A stretch of 64,000 nucleotides of DNA from the NCBI GenBank assembly GCA_014800845.1, contig JAAVFJ010000003.1:1-64000 (forward strand), written 5' to 3'. The notes under the pieces were generated by a model. The model made no database searches and was not told the origin of the DNA. It saw only the letters and a list, made by a program, of their open reading frames with translations. Of the stretch, positions 45,706-56,053 are shown one piece after another. The position numbers and the translations under genes were made by a program. This DNA comes from Bacteroidales bacterium (GTDB taxonomy: Bacteria > Bacteroidota > Bacteroidia > Bacteroidales > Muribaculaceae). Position 1 is the stretch's first letter. The number at the start of each line of letters is the position of its first letter.

Positions 45706-46917
45706 CTATTTGTTTTTGGTGAGTTGCCAATAGGCGCGGAGGGTGATTACGAGGGTGGCGCCGAGCATTGGGATTAGGGCGGTGTTGAGAGTCTGCACAC
45801 CGCATTTGCAGATTATGAAGGTGCCCAGCGCCAGCAGGGCTTGCAGCAGGAAGAGGTAGCTCAGCGGCTTTGCCAGTCGTTTGCTCCAGCAGAGGCAGGG
45901 CACAAGCAGCCATAGCGGATTGAGCCAGAGTGCCAGCCAGTTGGGCGATGTGCCTTCGTGCTCGCTCATGAACACCAGGAACCAGATGAGGCAGCCGGGT
46001 AAGCCGCAGATTACTCCCCATGCGGCCCACAGTATTCTCGGGCTTTTCCCTCTGCGATACGCTATGTAAACTATTCCTACGGCTATCAGTCCCACTAAGG
46101 TCAGTATAAAGTCGGGGGAGAGATACCAGGGTGTGGCGGGCAGGCGCATGTCCCCTTCGCCGGGATAGAGCACTTCCGCACCCTCCACGAGCGGTGAGCC
46201 GTCGGCGCGCCTGCTGCGGTCTATGTTTGAGGCAAGCACCACGGGCGCAAAGGCCTGCTCGCGGGGCTGTATTGGGCGATCTATGGAGCTGCCCAGCGCC
46301 ATGTCTATGCCTAACTGATACCACGGGTAGCCGGCGTTGAGCTGCTTAAGCATTTGTCGGTAAGTGTGGTAATCGGCTGTGGTGTCAGTGCTATATGTGG
46401 CCGTGACACCCATAGCGGCATCAATGTCGTCGAGTATGCGGGTGGAGCAGTTGCGGCTGAAGTACTGATAGCGGTAGGTGCAGAAGCGTGGGTCGGCATC
46501 GTGGCGCAGGATGGCGAGTAGCGAGTCGGTCTCCTGCTTCGTGAAGTTGAGCTGATACAGTGTCACTCGTGAGCGTCGCTGAGCGTAAGAGTAAAGGAAG
46601 AGTGGGGTGGGAGAGGCCTGAGCCATGTAGTCGGTCTCTCCCTTCACGAAGCGGTAGACGAATCCGGGGGAGGTGAAGTCAAACACTCCGTAATTGTAGA
46701 CCTCATCAACCGGGCGCCCCTCATATTGCCCTGTCACGCGGAGGGCTGCGTGGCCGTAAAGCTCAAAGATTTCGGGACCGGCATCGCATATCAGCAGGCT
46801 GACTTTCAGCGAATCGGGTCGGCTCTCGGCTGCATTTTCCTGTGCGATGCAAAGTGCCGTGGGGAGCAGGACAGTCAGCAGGGTAAGCAGGATGAATCTG
46901 AGGCTGAGTTGCTTCAT
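45706..46917 (-). CDS. DUF4105 (Lnb-type N-terminal periplasmic) domain protein
   Basis: GPEIFELYGHAALRV...YNYGVFDFTSPGFVYRFVKGETDYM; C-terminal TMs. Confidence 0.85.
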   Translation of the reverse strand: MKQLSLRFILLTLLTVLLPTALCIAQENAAESRPDSLKVSLLICDAGPEIFELYGHAALRVTGQYEGRPVDEVYNYGVFDFTSPGFVYRFVKGETDYMAQASPTPLFLYSYAQRRSRVTLYQLNFTKQETDSLLAILRHDADPRFCTYRYQYFSRNCSTRILDDIDAAMGVTATYSTDTTADYHTYRQMLKQLNAGYPWYQLGIDMALGSSIDRPIQPREQAFAPVVLASNIDRSRRADGSPLVEGAEVLYPGEGDMRLPATPWYLSPDFILTLVGLIAVGIVYIAYRRGKSPRILWAAWGVICGLPGCLIWFLVFMSEHEGTSPNWLALWLNPLWLLVPCLCWSKRLAKPLSYLFLLQALLALGTFIICKCGVQTLNTALIPMLGATLVITLRAYWQLTKNK

Positions 46918-46919
46918 AA

Positions 46920-48008
46920 TCAGGGGTTTGTGCCTAATGTGGCAATCTTCTCAACGGCGCCGGTAGCGGGGTTGAAGATGGCGCATGAGGGGGCGCGCTT
47001 GTCGGTGAACAGCTTGGGGTCGAGGCCGAAGAGAATGCCGTTTTGCGCGAGCTCCACTTCGGAGTTGAGGAAGTTGCGTCCGCGGAATTGCAGGGTGATG
47101 TTAGCCGTGCCGGGGAGGCGGTAGACCACCGCCTCCTTCGGCATAGCCTTGGGCTCACCTTTGGCATTAAGGGGAAGTTCGGGAGTGGATATACCGGTGA
47201 TACTCAGTATGATAGGCTCACCCACCAGGTCGTCGGAATTGCGGAAATGGTCGCCGGGGGCGAGTCGCGCCACCACGAATGAGGTTTCGGGCAGGTCGGT
47301 GGAGTCGGGCACCACAGTGATGCGACGTGACTCGGTGTAGGAATACTCGTAGCCGGTGAAAGCGCGCATCATGGCGTCTTCCTGTGCCTGCAGACTCTGA
47401 AGCATCAGCTCCAGCTGGCGCCCGTCGGTGGGCATCGTTTCGGCAGTGCCGCGCGACAGACTCAGGCGGCTCTCGCGAATCTCCATGATGGCGCGTGCGA
47501 GCATCTGAGCCTTCTTGGCGTCGGAGAGGCTCACGAGGAAGTCCTCGTCCACATATTTCAGATACTCGTCCATGTCCGGGCGCTGCGGGGTCACGTCGGC
47601 AGGAAGCGCGGGGATGGGGCTTTGCGAGGCTTCGGTGTTGATGGCCAGCAGCATACCGTCGGCATCCACACAGATGGAAGTGGTGGCGCCCGGCTTGATG
47701 GTCATCAGATATTTGTCGGGGCCGGCAGTGCCGCGGGTGTAGATGGCGGCGGACTGTAGTTCGCAGCTGCGGGAGTCGTTTTCTATCACATCGACCTTGC
47801 CGAGATAGCGGGGCGCATACTGGCGATAGGGACCGGCCACACGCTCGGTGAAGTTAGCGGTCAGGTCAATGTTGAGCTCCGTGAGGGGGAGAGAGTAGAT
47901 AAGTCCGTATTCGTTGGACTTGTCGCCGGTGAGCATACGGGTGGCCTGAGCGCAGGCGAGCGTGACGCAGAGGAGCGAGAGTATAGCGAGAAGCGAGAGT
48001 CTTTTCAT
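46920..48008 (-). CDS. DUF4831-like exported protein
   Basis: signal peptide; GLIYSLPLTELNIDLTANFTERVAGPY. Confidence 0.75.
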   Translation of the reverse strand: MKRLSLLAILSLLCVTLACAQATRMLTGDKSNEYGLIYSLPLTELNIDLTANFTERVAGPYRQYAPRYLGKVDVIENDSRSCELQSAAIYTRGTAGPDKYLMTIKPGATTSICVDADGMLLAINTEASQSPIPALPADVTPQRPDMDEYLKYVDEDFLVSLSDAKKAQMLARAIMEIRESRLSLSRGTAETMPTDGRQLELMLQSLQAQEDAMMRAFTGYEYSYTESRRITVVPDSTDLPETSFVVARLAPGDHFRNSDDLVGEPIILSITGISTPELPLNAKGEPKAMPKEAVVYRLPGTANITLQFRGRNFLNSEVELAQNGILFGLDPKLFTDKRAPSCAIFNPATGAVEKIATLGTNP

Positions 48009-49519
48009 TTCATTATCTCTTTAATTGCCAGGGGAAGTCTGTCGATTATGTCGGAGGCTGTGAGACCCGGTTCCCCCAGGTCTTCGGCAGCCATGTCGCC
48101 GGCGTAGCCGTGGAGGAAGACACCGATGGTGGCGGCGAGTTCCGGCTGATAGCCTTGTGCTATGAATGAGGTGATTATGCCGGTGAGCACATCGCCGCTG
48201 CCGGCAGTGGCCATGCCGGGGTTGCCGGTGGAGTTGAAGTAGACCTTGCCGTCGGGGCGCACTATGGCGGTGTGGTGGCCCTTCAGCACAATTATGATAT
48301 TGTAGTATTGCGACACCTCTATGGCTTTGCGCAGGCGGGCTTCATCGTTGACCTGCTCGCCAAACAGGCGGTCAAATTCCCCCTTGTGAGGGGTAATAAC
48401 GGTCATGGCCGGGAGCATGGAGAGCAGCGTGGGGCGCTTGGCTATGCAGTTAAGTGCGTCGGCATCGAGCACCAGCGGCATATCGGCATTTTTCAGGAGC
48501 CCCTCAAGAGCGTTAATAGTGTCGTCGAAAGTGCCGATGCCGGGGCCTACCGCCACAGCCTTGTGGGAGTGGTGGAGGCGCATGTCAGAGATATAGCGCT
48601 CATTCTTGTCCGGCTCAAACATGACTTCACACAGGGCAGTCTGCAGCGGAATCATGCCGCAGCGGGCGGAGTGCACGGTCACGAGGCCGGCGCCTGACTT
48701 GATGGCGGCGCGTGCCGACATGATTGCCGCACCCATCATACCCATCGAGCCGGCCATAATCATAGCCGAACCGAAATCGCGCTTAGCCGCAAAGGGGTGG
48801 CGGCGCTTTATGGCGCGGTGCACATTGCCGCGGTCCACGTAGAAGAAAGTGGCGGGGGTCTGCTTGATTTTTGTAGCGTCGAGCTCTATGTCGAGCACCT
48901 TCCATTCGCCCACCACGTCGGCGTTCTCCTGAAAGAAGAAGGCTATGCGGGGCACAGAGATGGCCAGCGTAAGATTGGCATGCACCACGTCGCGCAGGCT
49001 CACATTGTCATTCCACTCGCCGTATAGGCCCGAGGGTATGTCGATGGAAATCACGTAGGCTTTGCTCTCGTTGATGTAGCGCACGAGAGTCATGAAGCCC
49101 CCCTGCAGCGGATTGGTCAATCCGGCGCCGAAGAGGCCGTCGAGCACCACATCGCCCTTGCTGAGATAGGGGGGATTGAACTCCTTGGTCACCTCGGTGA
49201 AGTCCACGTTGTCGAGCTCTATGAGCTTGTTGCGCTGCTCTTTGCAGTCGTGGCTGAGGTGGCCGAGCACATTAAACAGGAATATTTCCACACGCTTGTA
49301 GCCCTGCTCAATCAGCATGCGGGCGGCAGCCAGCGCATCGCCGCCGTTATTACCCGGACCGGCAATGACCACAATGCGTTGCGAGGGGAGGAAACGACTG
49401 ATGATTTCGCACGAAATGGCACCGGCAGCGCGCTCCATCAGCTCGATGGAGTCCACATTCTGCGCGCGGCAAGTTGCCTCATCTATCTCTTTCAGTACTT
49501 GCGACGGGAAAAGTTTCAT
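48005..49519 (-). CDS. bifunctional NAD(P)H-hydrate epimerase/dehydratase
   Basis: VIAGPGNNGGDALAAARML; GNPGMATAGSGDVLTGIITSFIAQG. Confidence 0.95.
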   Translation of the reverse strand: MKLFPSQVLKEIDEATCRAQNVDSIELMERAAGAISCEIISRFLPSQRIVVIAGPGNNGGDALAAARMLIEQGYKRVEIFLFNVLGHLSHDCKEQRNKLIELDNVDFTEVTKEFNPPYLSKGDVVLDGLFGAGLTNPLQGGFMTLVRYINESKAYVISIDIPSGLYGEWNDNVSLRDVVHANLTLAISVPRIAFFFQENADVVGEWKVLDIELDATKIKQTPATFFYVDRGNVHRAIKRRHPFAAKRDFGSAMIMAGSMGMMGAAIMSARAAIKSGAGLVTVHSARCGMIPLQTALCEVMFEPDKNERYISDMRLHHSHKAVAVGPGIGTFDDTINALEGLLKNADMPLVLDADALNCIAKRPTLLSMLPAMTVITPHKGEFDRLFGEQVNDEARLRKAIEVSQYYNIIIVLKGHHTAIVRPDGKVYFNSTGNPGMATAGSGDVLTGIITSFIAQGYQPELAATIGVFLHGYAGDMAAEDLGEPGLTASDIIDRLPLAIKEIMK

Positions 49520-49523
49520 GTTG

Positions 49524-49531
49524 CAAAGGTA
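49524..49531 (-). promoter_or_regulatory. -7 box TACCTTTG 4 nt upstream of ATG, TTG 20 nt further upstream
   Basis: minus strand TTG-N20-TACCTTTG-N4-ATG. Confidence 0.6.
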
Positions 49532-49622
49532 GTAAAAGTATAGCAGATAATCAACACCGGTACTTAATATTTCGCAGATAGCCCCCTTTCAATATAAGAG
49601 CCTCCCCGCGCACCGGGCCGTA

Positions 49623-49663
49623 AAAAAAGCACCACACGCCAGATAGATGATGGCGGGTGGTGC
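49623..49663 (-). terminator. hairpin + T run after porN/gldN
   Basis: minus strand GCACCACCCGCC...GGCGTGTGGTGC-TTTTTTT. Confidence 0.8.
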
Positions 49664-49693
49664 GGGTGCTATAGATTTGTTATTGAGGAATGG

Positions 49694-50854
49694 TCAGCGT
49701 TTGCGGCGGCGCACAGACTTGGCGGCGCCGGAGTTGGGCTCCGAAGAGTTCTGCACCTTGGGTGCTTTCGACTGCTTGGGAGCAGCGCGTTTGCGGGTAG
49801 ATTTGCGCGGCTCGGCCTTGGGGGCAGCGGGCTTGGCTGCCGGAGCTGCCTGCTCGTCGCGGGAGCCGGGCTCTATGGAGTCGTTGGCCTCAGTGGCGGC
49901 AGCCTTAGCGTTGGCCTCGGCTTCGCGCTGCGCGAGATACTCCTCGCGGGTGGGTACCCACAGATTCTTGTCAAACGAACGCAGGCGCTGCTCTATGCTG
50001 TCCTGAGCATGCTTGAGGTCGTCCGGATCGGGGTGGAGCTGAATCAGCGAGAGGTTTCGCAGGTTCTTGGTCTTGTAGATGTCACCCTGATACATGCCCA
50101 TATTGAAATAGTCGTCGAGCGAATAGCGGGCCAGGTTGTTGTCGTCGGAGAGGAATACATATTGCTGAGCCAGATAGGGGCGGAGCTGGTCAAATTTCAC
50201 CCAGAACATGGGATACTTCGATTCGCCGCCATAGTCGCCATATTTGTTGAGCACGGGACAGATGGCCTCCACTCTCACTTTCATCTGATTAGAGCGGCGG
50301 TCAAATTCCCATTTCTCCACGATGTAGTAGTTGAGCACCTGAGAGGTAGGCACGTCGGCCTCCTCAATGGTTATGCCCGAGCGGCCGCGGCCCGAGCCGT
50401 TGTTTTGATAATAGATGCCGAAGCGGTCGAGCATTTCGGGCACCTTGATCTGATACTTTTCAGTGAAGAGCTCACGTCCGTCCAGATATTCGTAGGCCGG
50501 AATCTTCTCATCCACCACGAGACCGAGGATGATACGGAACAGATTCTCCTGGCCGTCAATCACATCCTCAGGGAAATAGAGGGGAGCGTTTACATCCTTG
50601 CTCAGGTCAATCTGGCGGTATATGGTGCGGGTCCATTCGAGGTCGGCATCGTGGGGGTCGCGTGAATCGTAGAAACTCTCCATGCGTTCCGTGATGGTAG
50701 GTCCGGCATTGCTTGCTGCAGTCTGGCGGGCTTTGCGGTCGCGCGAGGCTCCGGAGCGGCGGCTTACAGTGCCTCCGGTCTCCACCTGAGCCATAGTGGC
50801 GCCGGCGAGGAGCAGGAGAGCTGCGATGGTTATGTAGTGGCGTAAGCGTATCAT
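49694..50854 (-). CDS. gldN: T9SS ring protein PorN/GldN
   Basis: WTRTIYRQIDLSKDVNAPLYFPE...NLFRIILGLV; last gene of K-L-M-N order. Confidence 0.92.
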   Translation of the reverse strand: MIRLRHYITIAALLLLAGATMAQVETGGTVSRRSGASRDRKARQTAASNAGPTITERMESFYDSRDPHDADLEWTRTIYRQIDLSKDVNAPLYFPEDVIDGQENLFRIILGLVVDEKIPAYEYLDGRELFTEKYQIKVPEMLDRFGIYYQNNGSGRGRSGITIEEADVPTSQVLNYYIVEKWEFDRRSNQMKVRVEAICPVLNKYGDYGGESKYPMFWVKFDQLRPYLAQQYVFLSDDNNLARYSLDDYFNMGMYQGDIYKTKNLRNLSLIQLHPDPDDLKHAQDSIEQRLRSFDKNLWVPTREEYLAQREAEANAKAAATEANDSIEPGSRDEQAAPAAKPAAPKAEPRKSTRKRAAPKQSKAPKVQNSSEPNSGAAKSVRRRKR

Positions 50855-50873
50855 AGTCGTGTGGATTTGCTGA

Positions 50874-52442
50874 TTAGTTGAGAGTTACCTGCATAGGTGG
50901 AATTTCGCGGGTGATGCCGTCGGGGCCCTTGGCCTTGATGTCGGTTATAAAGAAACTCTTGCCCACCTTCAGGCGCTTGAATTGCTCTATCTGGCGCGCA
51001 GAGAATGATGCGCCGGCAGAGTTTTCGGGGATAGCGTTGCCCATGGAGTCGAAGAAGACGGTGGAGAAGGACACTACCTGGTAGGTGATGTTAAGCACAC
51101 CGTCGTCGAGTGCTGCACCCAGGCCTGAGGCGCTCATGAGAGCGGCCTTGGCCAAACGGCGGGGTCCCCCTTTGTAGTGCTGCGTATTGCCGGAGGCATC
51201 CTTGTAGGCTATGAAGGGGAGCGGGTCGGGCAGTTTGCGCACACGGAAAGTCATGCTGCCGAGCTGCTGAGTGCGACCGTCGAGAGTGGAGCTCACGCTT
51301 ATCACAGCTTCAGAGCCTACGGAGCCGGAGCGGGCCACCCAGTGGTCGCCGCTGCGAGTGAGCGTGCCGTTGGTCATAGTGGCCGTGATGGCGCTCATGG
51401 GCACACCGGGCGCGGAGATGCTGATGGGGTTGTCGATGCCGGCGTAGAGCACATTCATCATAGTCGGAGAGATGGTGGCCATCGGTTCGATCACGGTGTA
51501 AGAGCTCTTGAAGGGATACTTCTGCATGGAGCCGTCGGCCTTCAGCACCTCAATGTAGCCGGAATAGTCAAAATTACCGGTGCCACCGGGGCTGAATTCA
51601 TAACGTCCGTTTTTGATTTCGCGTCCCCCCACGAAGACACGCGGGCGCTTCGTGGTGTCCACAGCTGCCAGCACAATGTCGGCGCTGTAGCGGCCACCCT
51701 GCATAATCATGGTGCTCTGCGGGATAACGTAAGCGTTGAGTGAATTCACGCGCATGTCGCCCATGTCAATGTTGTTGATTATTGAGGTCATGGCGTCGCT
51801 TTCCGTCTGGCGGATGTTGGTCTGCAGATGAGTGAGGAAAGTGACGGCTGCTATGACGGGCATATTTTCGAAGTTAACCTGCTCCCAGGTGACGGGGCCT
51901 ACGCTACCTTTCGGGGTGGCAACGGCTGTGGAGAGAAGCTGCTCGGCAGCTTTCCGTTTGTCGGGGTCGGTTATGTGGGTCAGTACCTGCTTGCGGTAGG
52001 CGTCGATGGCCTGACGGAGCTTGGCGCCACGCTGCGTCACGGGGTTGAGCATCCATGCAGACGAGGCTTCCAGGTCATCGTTGTTCACGAGATTGCGGTA
52101 GTCGGCCTGGGGGCCGTCAGCCTGGCGGGCAATCTCAATCTTAAGGGTCTCTATCGCCTTGTAGAGAGAGTCGGTGCTTTCGTGCACCTGAGTGCCGGCA
52201 GCGAGCCAGGGACCCACCTTCTGCGGGTTGTCGTCATAGAGCTGCTTGAGATAGAGATACTGGGCGGCATTCTTAGCCGTCAGGTTCTCCGTCGTCTTCT
52301 GCAAGCCGCTCTGCACCTGGCTGAAGCCATTGAGCACATCGCTCGACACATTGAGCGCGAGCATGGCCGTGAGGACGATATACATCAGGTTGATCATCCT
52401 CTGGCGGGGCGACATTCTTGCTACATTATTACCTCCTGCCAT
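50874..52442 (-). CDS. gldM: T9SS motor protein PorM/GldM
   Basis: SPRQRMINLMYIVLTAMLALNVSSDVLNGF. Confidence 0.96.
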   Translation of the reverse strand: MAGGNNVARMSPRQRMINLMYIVLTAMLALNVSSDVLNGFSQVQSGLQKTTENLTAKNAAQYLYLKQLYDDNPQKVGPWLAAGTQVHESTDSLYKAIETLKIEIARQADGPQADYRNLVNNDDLEASSAWMLNPVTQRGAKLRQAIDAYRKQVLTHITDPDKRKAAEQLLSTAVATPKGSVGPVTWEQVNFENMPVIAAVTFLTHLQTNIRQTESDAMTSIINNIDMGDMRVNSLNAYVIPQSTMIMQGGRYSADIVLAAVDTTKRPRVFVGGREIKNGRYEFSPGGTGNFDYSGYIEVLKADGSMQKYPFKSSYTVIEPMATISPTMMNVLYAGIDNPISISAPGVPMSAITATMTNGTLTRSGDHWVARSGSVGSEAVISVSSTLDGRTQQLGSMTFRVRKLPDPLPFIAYKDASGNTQHYKGGPRRLAKAALMSASGLGAALDDGVLNITYQVVSFSTVFFDSMGNAIPENSAGASFSARQIEQFKRLKVGKSFFITDIKAKGPDGITREIPPMQVTLN

Positions 52443-52462
52443 TTGTCTGGTTCTCCCTGATT

Positions 52463-53482
52463 TTAATCGTTGTTATTTTCTCCTTCGCGGGGAGCGAAGG
52501 GGTTCTGCACCTGCTGGGCTGCCGCACCACCCATCATGGGGTTATACATGTTGATGGTCATGGCGGTAATCATCTTTTCGTAGACACTGTTGAGCTGCTT
52601 CATGTAGCGGGCCATCTTCTCGGTCTCCTCGCAGTAGCGGGAGCTTTCGTTGGCGCTCTTCTCATACATGTCGCGTATGTCCTTGAGGCCGCGGTTCACG
52701 CGGTCGATGCTGTCGAGCTGCGAGGCTATGGATTTGAGCTGAATCTCGTAGATGGTGTTCAGGCCGCTCACATTGCGGTTGAGTGCTTCCATCTGCTCCA
52801 CGTAGCCTCCGGAGCTCTTTTGGATGTTCTCGGAGTTGTTGGTGATGGCCGCATAGGAGTTGAGCAGGGTAGTGCTCACGCTGTTGAGCTGTTCGGTGGT
52901 GTCGCGCAGGGCGGTCATCTGCTCGGCTATGCCTGACATCTGCGAGAGATAATTCTGAGTGGCAGTGGTGAGCTCGGCCATCTGCGAGAGCTGGTCGGCA
53001 GCGGCAGACATCTTCTCGATGCTTGAGCGCAGCGAGAGGGTGTCCTCCTCGCTCAGAGCTATGCCGGCGGGCAGCCCTGCGGCAGCCATGGCCTGAGCGC
53101 CTGTCACTGTGGGGCCCCCGGCAGGAGCATAGGCGCTGTCGGCGCCACCTGCCGCACCGTTGCCGCCGCCTATCACTATTCCGCCACCACCGGCGAAGTC
53201 CGGACGGTCCTCGGCGTTGTGGCTGTCAAACACCGGGAAGACTTCCTCCCAGTTGTATTCGCGAGGGGGACGGTCAAAGGCTGTGAGAATGAACATAGCG
53301 ATCTCGGTGCCCATGCCTATGCAGAGCAGGGTGCTGCCACCGGGCAGGTGGAGGATTTTGAAGAGTGCACCCCAGATTACGATGGCGGCGCCTATGGAGT
53401 AGGCAAAGTTGAAGAAGCGCTGGCCCTTGCTGCCATGCATGAAGCGCTCTATTACGTTGCCGAATTTCTTAATCTTTCCCAT
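52463..53482 (-). CDS. gldL: T9SS motor protein PorL/GldL
   Basis: two N-terminal TMs IGAAIVIWGALFKILHLPGGSTLLCIGMGTEI; coiled-coil C-terminus. Confidence 0.95.
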   Translation of the reverse strand: MGKIKKFGNVIERFMHGSKGQRFFNFAYSIGAAIVIWGALFKILHLPGGSTLLCIGMGTEIAMFILTAFDRPPREYNWEEVFPVFDSHNAEDRPDFAGGGGIVIGGGNGAAGGADSAYAPAGGPTVTGAQAMAAAGLPAGIALSEEDTLSLRSSIEKMSAAADQLSQMAELTTATQNYLSQMSGIAEQMTALRDTTEQLNSVSTTLLNSYAAITNNSENIQKSSGGYVEQMEALNRNVSGLNTIYEIQLKSIASQLDSIDRVNRGLKDIRDMYEKSANESSRYCEETEKMARYMKQLNSVYEKMITAMTINMYNPMMGGAAAQQVQNPFAPREGENNND

Positions 53483-53508
53483 ATGTATATAGAGTTATGA
53501 CTGAGGTG

Positions 53509-55008
53509 TTACTTTCTGTTTTGCTGACGCGATTTGTTGCCGCGGGCGAAGCCCACCTGCGAGCGCACGTTGCGGAAGCCTATGTAGGAGCGCTGCTCGT
53601 TCTGATACTCCCACTGGCGCAGGTCGGAACGGAGGTTGTGAGCCACATCTTTCCAGGAACCGCCGCGCACAATTTTGCGCTTCATCTTGTAGGGGTCCTC
53701 CTTGGCGGCATCGTAGCGATACTCCGGGTTCATGTCGGAGGTGAGGCGGTTTATGCTCTCGGTGTAGGCCGTAGAGGTCCATTCGCTCACATTTCCCGCC
53801 ATGTCGTAGAGGCCGAAAGCGTTGGGAGAATAGGTGCCCACACGCGAGGTAATCAAGTGGCCGTCGCGGATGAAGTCACCCTCCATCGGCTTGAAGTTGG
53901 CATAGAAGCAGCCGCGTTCATCCATGGGGAGAGTCTCCTCCCAGGGGTAAGTGCTCTCAGAGTTGCCGGCGCGGGCGGCATACTCCCACTCAGCTTCGGT
54001 GGGGAGGCGATAGGGTTCGATGAAGACACCCTCGCGACCCAGCGAGCGACGCAGGAAGTCGGTGCGCCAGTTAGAGAAAGCGTTGGCCTGCTCCCAGCTT
54101 ACGCCCACCACGGGGTAGTCATTGTAGCCGGCGTGAGAGAAGTACATGCGGGTGTAAGGCTCATTGTAGGCATTGTCGAAGTCATTGATCCAACAGGTGG
54201 TGTCGGGGTAGACGTTCACAATGTAAGTATTCAGGAAGTCGTAGTCGCCGGTGAGGGGGCGAGATACGGTCTCGCGCACAATGCGGCCCTCGTCGTCGAA
54301 ATAGGCGGTGTCCTTGCTGATGGTGGGCATATCGGTGCTCACCTCATTGTCGGTGTTATAGTCGCGCATGGCGGGGTCCAGACGGTTGCGGCGCTGAGCG
54401 GCAGCCGTGTGGTTGTAGATTTCGTAGCGATAGTTGAGCTGAGTGGGGTCAAGCTCGCGGCGTCCGGTTATGGGGTTAGTGCGGTAGACACTCTCAATGG
54501 CGCGCTGCTCATCCTCATTGGCGTTGCGCCAGGGTATAGCCTTGTTCCAGTTGAGATAGGGGCGCACGGGGTTACCCTCTTTGTCCTCTTCGATTTTGAA
54601 GTCCTCGTTGCCGCCATAAGCGGGGTCGGCAAGGCGCTCACGGATGATGGAGTCGCGCACCCAGAAGACAAATTGCTTATACTTGGAGTTGGTAATTTCG
54701 GTCTCGTCCATCCAGAAAGCGTCCACACTGATGCCGCGGGCATCGGCGCGAATTCCCCACACGGAGTCATCTTCAGCCGGGCCCATCTTGATGGTGCCGC
54801 GGTCGATGAGGACCATGCCGTAAGGTGTAGCTTCGGAGTATGAGGTGCCACCTACGCCCACCACTTCGCCGCCATAGGCATTGGAGCGTGGAGACATGCA
54901 GGAGGTGAGAGCCACCAGGCCGAGGCTTATGCACAGCACCAGCAGCGCGAGGCTCTTAATGCCGGGCAGAGATATATGCCTGAGGGGTTGCTTTATGTTC
55001 TTCATCAT
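53509..55008 (-). CDS. gldK: T9SS lipoprotein PorK/GldK (SUMF1 fold)
   Basis: lipobox LTSC; YPVVGVSWEQANAFSNWRT; RLPTEAEWEYAARAG; VRGGSW. Confidence 0.95.
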   Translation of the reverse strand: MMKNIKQPLRHISLPGIKSLALLVLCISLGLVALTSCMSPRSNAYGGEVVGVGGTSYSEATPYGMVLIDRGTIKMGPAEDDSVWGIRADARGISVDAFWMDETEITNSKYKQFVFWVRDSIIRERLADPAYGGNEDFKIEEDKEGNPVRPYLNWNKAIPWRNANEDEQRAIESVYRTNPITGRRELDPTQLNYRYEIYNHTAAAQRRNRLDPAMRDYNTDNEVSTDMPTISKDTAYFDDEGRIVRETVSRPLTGDYDFLNTYIVNVYPDTTCWINDFDNAYNEPYTRMYFSHAGYNDYPVVGVSWEQANAFSNWRTDFLRRSLGREGVFIEPYRLPTEAEWEYAARAGNSESTYPWEETLPMDERGCFYANFKPMEGDFIRDGHLITSRVGTYSPNAFGLYDMAGNVSEWTSTAYTESINRLTSDMNPEYRYDAAKEDPYKMKRKIVRGGSWKDVAHNLRSDLRQWEYQNEQRSYIGFRNVRSQVGFARGNKSRQQNRK

Positions 55009-55038
55009 TTATCGTGTATCTGCGTGTGTTACTAATTA

Positions 55039-56022
55039 TTACATCAGGCGCACGGAGCGATGCCTGTTTTTGTTCTTGGCCGAGAAGTCGAGCTTGAGCT
55101 GGTAGCCGGCCATAATCTCGTGGCTGCCTGACGACGCCTTGGCGATGGCCGAGAGCGGATACTCATAGCTGTAGCCCACGAAGAAGTTCTTGAATTCAGC
55201 TCCCAGGCTTACGCTGATACCCGCCAGATAGCGGTAGCCGATGCCCAGGGAGAGGAATTTGTTGTAGCGAGCCCTCAGGTCCACTATGCCAGTGAAGTCA
55301 TGCAGGTCGGTGGCTGCGATGAGTGAGGGCTGCAATTCAAATAACGTGTTTTTTATTGGAATATTGCTACCGGCTGTAAAATAAAGGGTTCGCGCACGTT
55401 TCGTTTCATATTCCTGAGTCTCGGTGCTTTCCGAGCCCTCCAGCTTCATGCCTATGGTGGGGTCGAGCAGATGCTTGCCCGAGATGCCCAGATAGAAGCT
55501 CTTGTGCTCATACCACACGCCGGCCGATAGGTCAAAAGCATTGCCCGAAAGGTCCTGGGTGGGTATAGCCTCGTCGGTGCCCTCATGATAGTCGTCGTCA
55601 TCGGGTAGCACCACCTCCGAGCCCTTGAACTTAGTGTTGAGGTAAGCCCCCTGCAGACCTATGCTGAGGGTGCCACCAAGCAGCTTGAGCTTGTAAGAAG
55701 CCTGCACGCCTATCTCCAGATTGGCAAACAGACCGAGGCTCTCCTGCTGAGCTGCCACACCTACACCTATGCGCTTCGAACCAAGCTTCACAGGCATGTC
55801 AGCCGTGGCCGTAAACGTCTTCGGCGCGTTAGTAATCCCGAGCCACTGCAGGCGCGCATCGCCGCGCAGACGTATGTAGTCAGTGTTGCCCGTAGCGCCG
55901 GCATTGTAGAGCGTAGGCATTGCCCAGTAATTAGAAATTACCGGCTCCAAATCCTGCGCCGAAGCCATGCGGACTGCTGCAATCAGAAGCAGACTTAATA
56001 TGTATATACGAAATCTTTTCAC
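55039..56022 (-). CDS. PorP/SprF-family T9SS outer-membrane protein
   Basis: PVISNYWAMPTLYNAGATGNTDYIRLRGDARLQWLGITNAPKTF. Confidence 0.93.
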   Translation of the reverse strand: MKRFRIYILSLLLIAAVRMASAQDLEPVISNYWAMPTLYNAGATGNTDYIRLRGDARLQWLGITNAPKTFTATADMPVKLGSKRIGVGVAAQQESLGLFANLEIGVQASYKLKLLGGTLSIGLQGAYLNTKFKGSEVVLPDDDDYHEGTDEAIPTQDLSGNAFDLSAGVWYEHKSFYLGISGKHLLDPTIGMKLEGSESTETQEYETKRARTLYFTAGSNIPIKNTLFELQPSLIAATDLHDFTGIVDLRARYNKFLSLGIGYRYLAGISVSLGAEFKNFFVGYSYEYPLSAIAKASSGSHEIMAGYQLKLDFSAKNKNRHRSVRLM

Positions 56023-56053
56023 GTAGTTCTCTCTAAAACCTAAAACCTAATCT

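Noticed and set aside
53497-54843. 448-aa plus-strand ORF
   Set aside because: Shadow ORF antisense to gldK, which has strong SUMF1 motifs; codon bias artefact.
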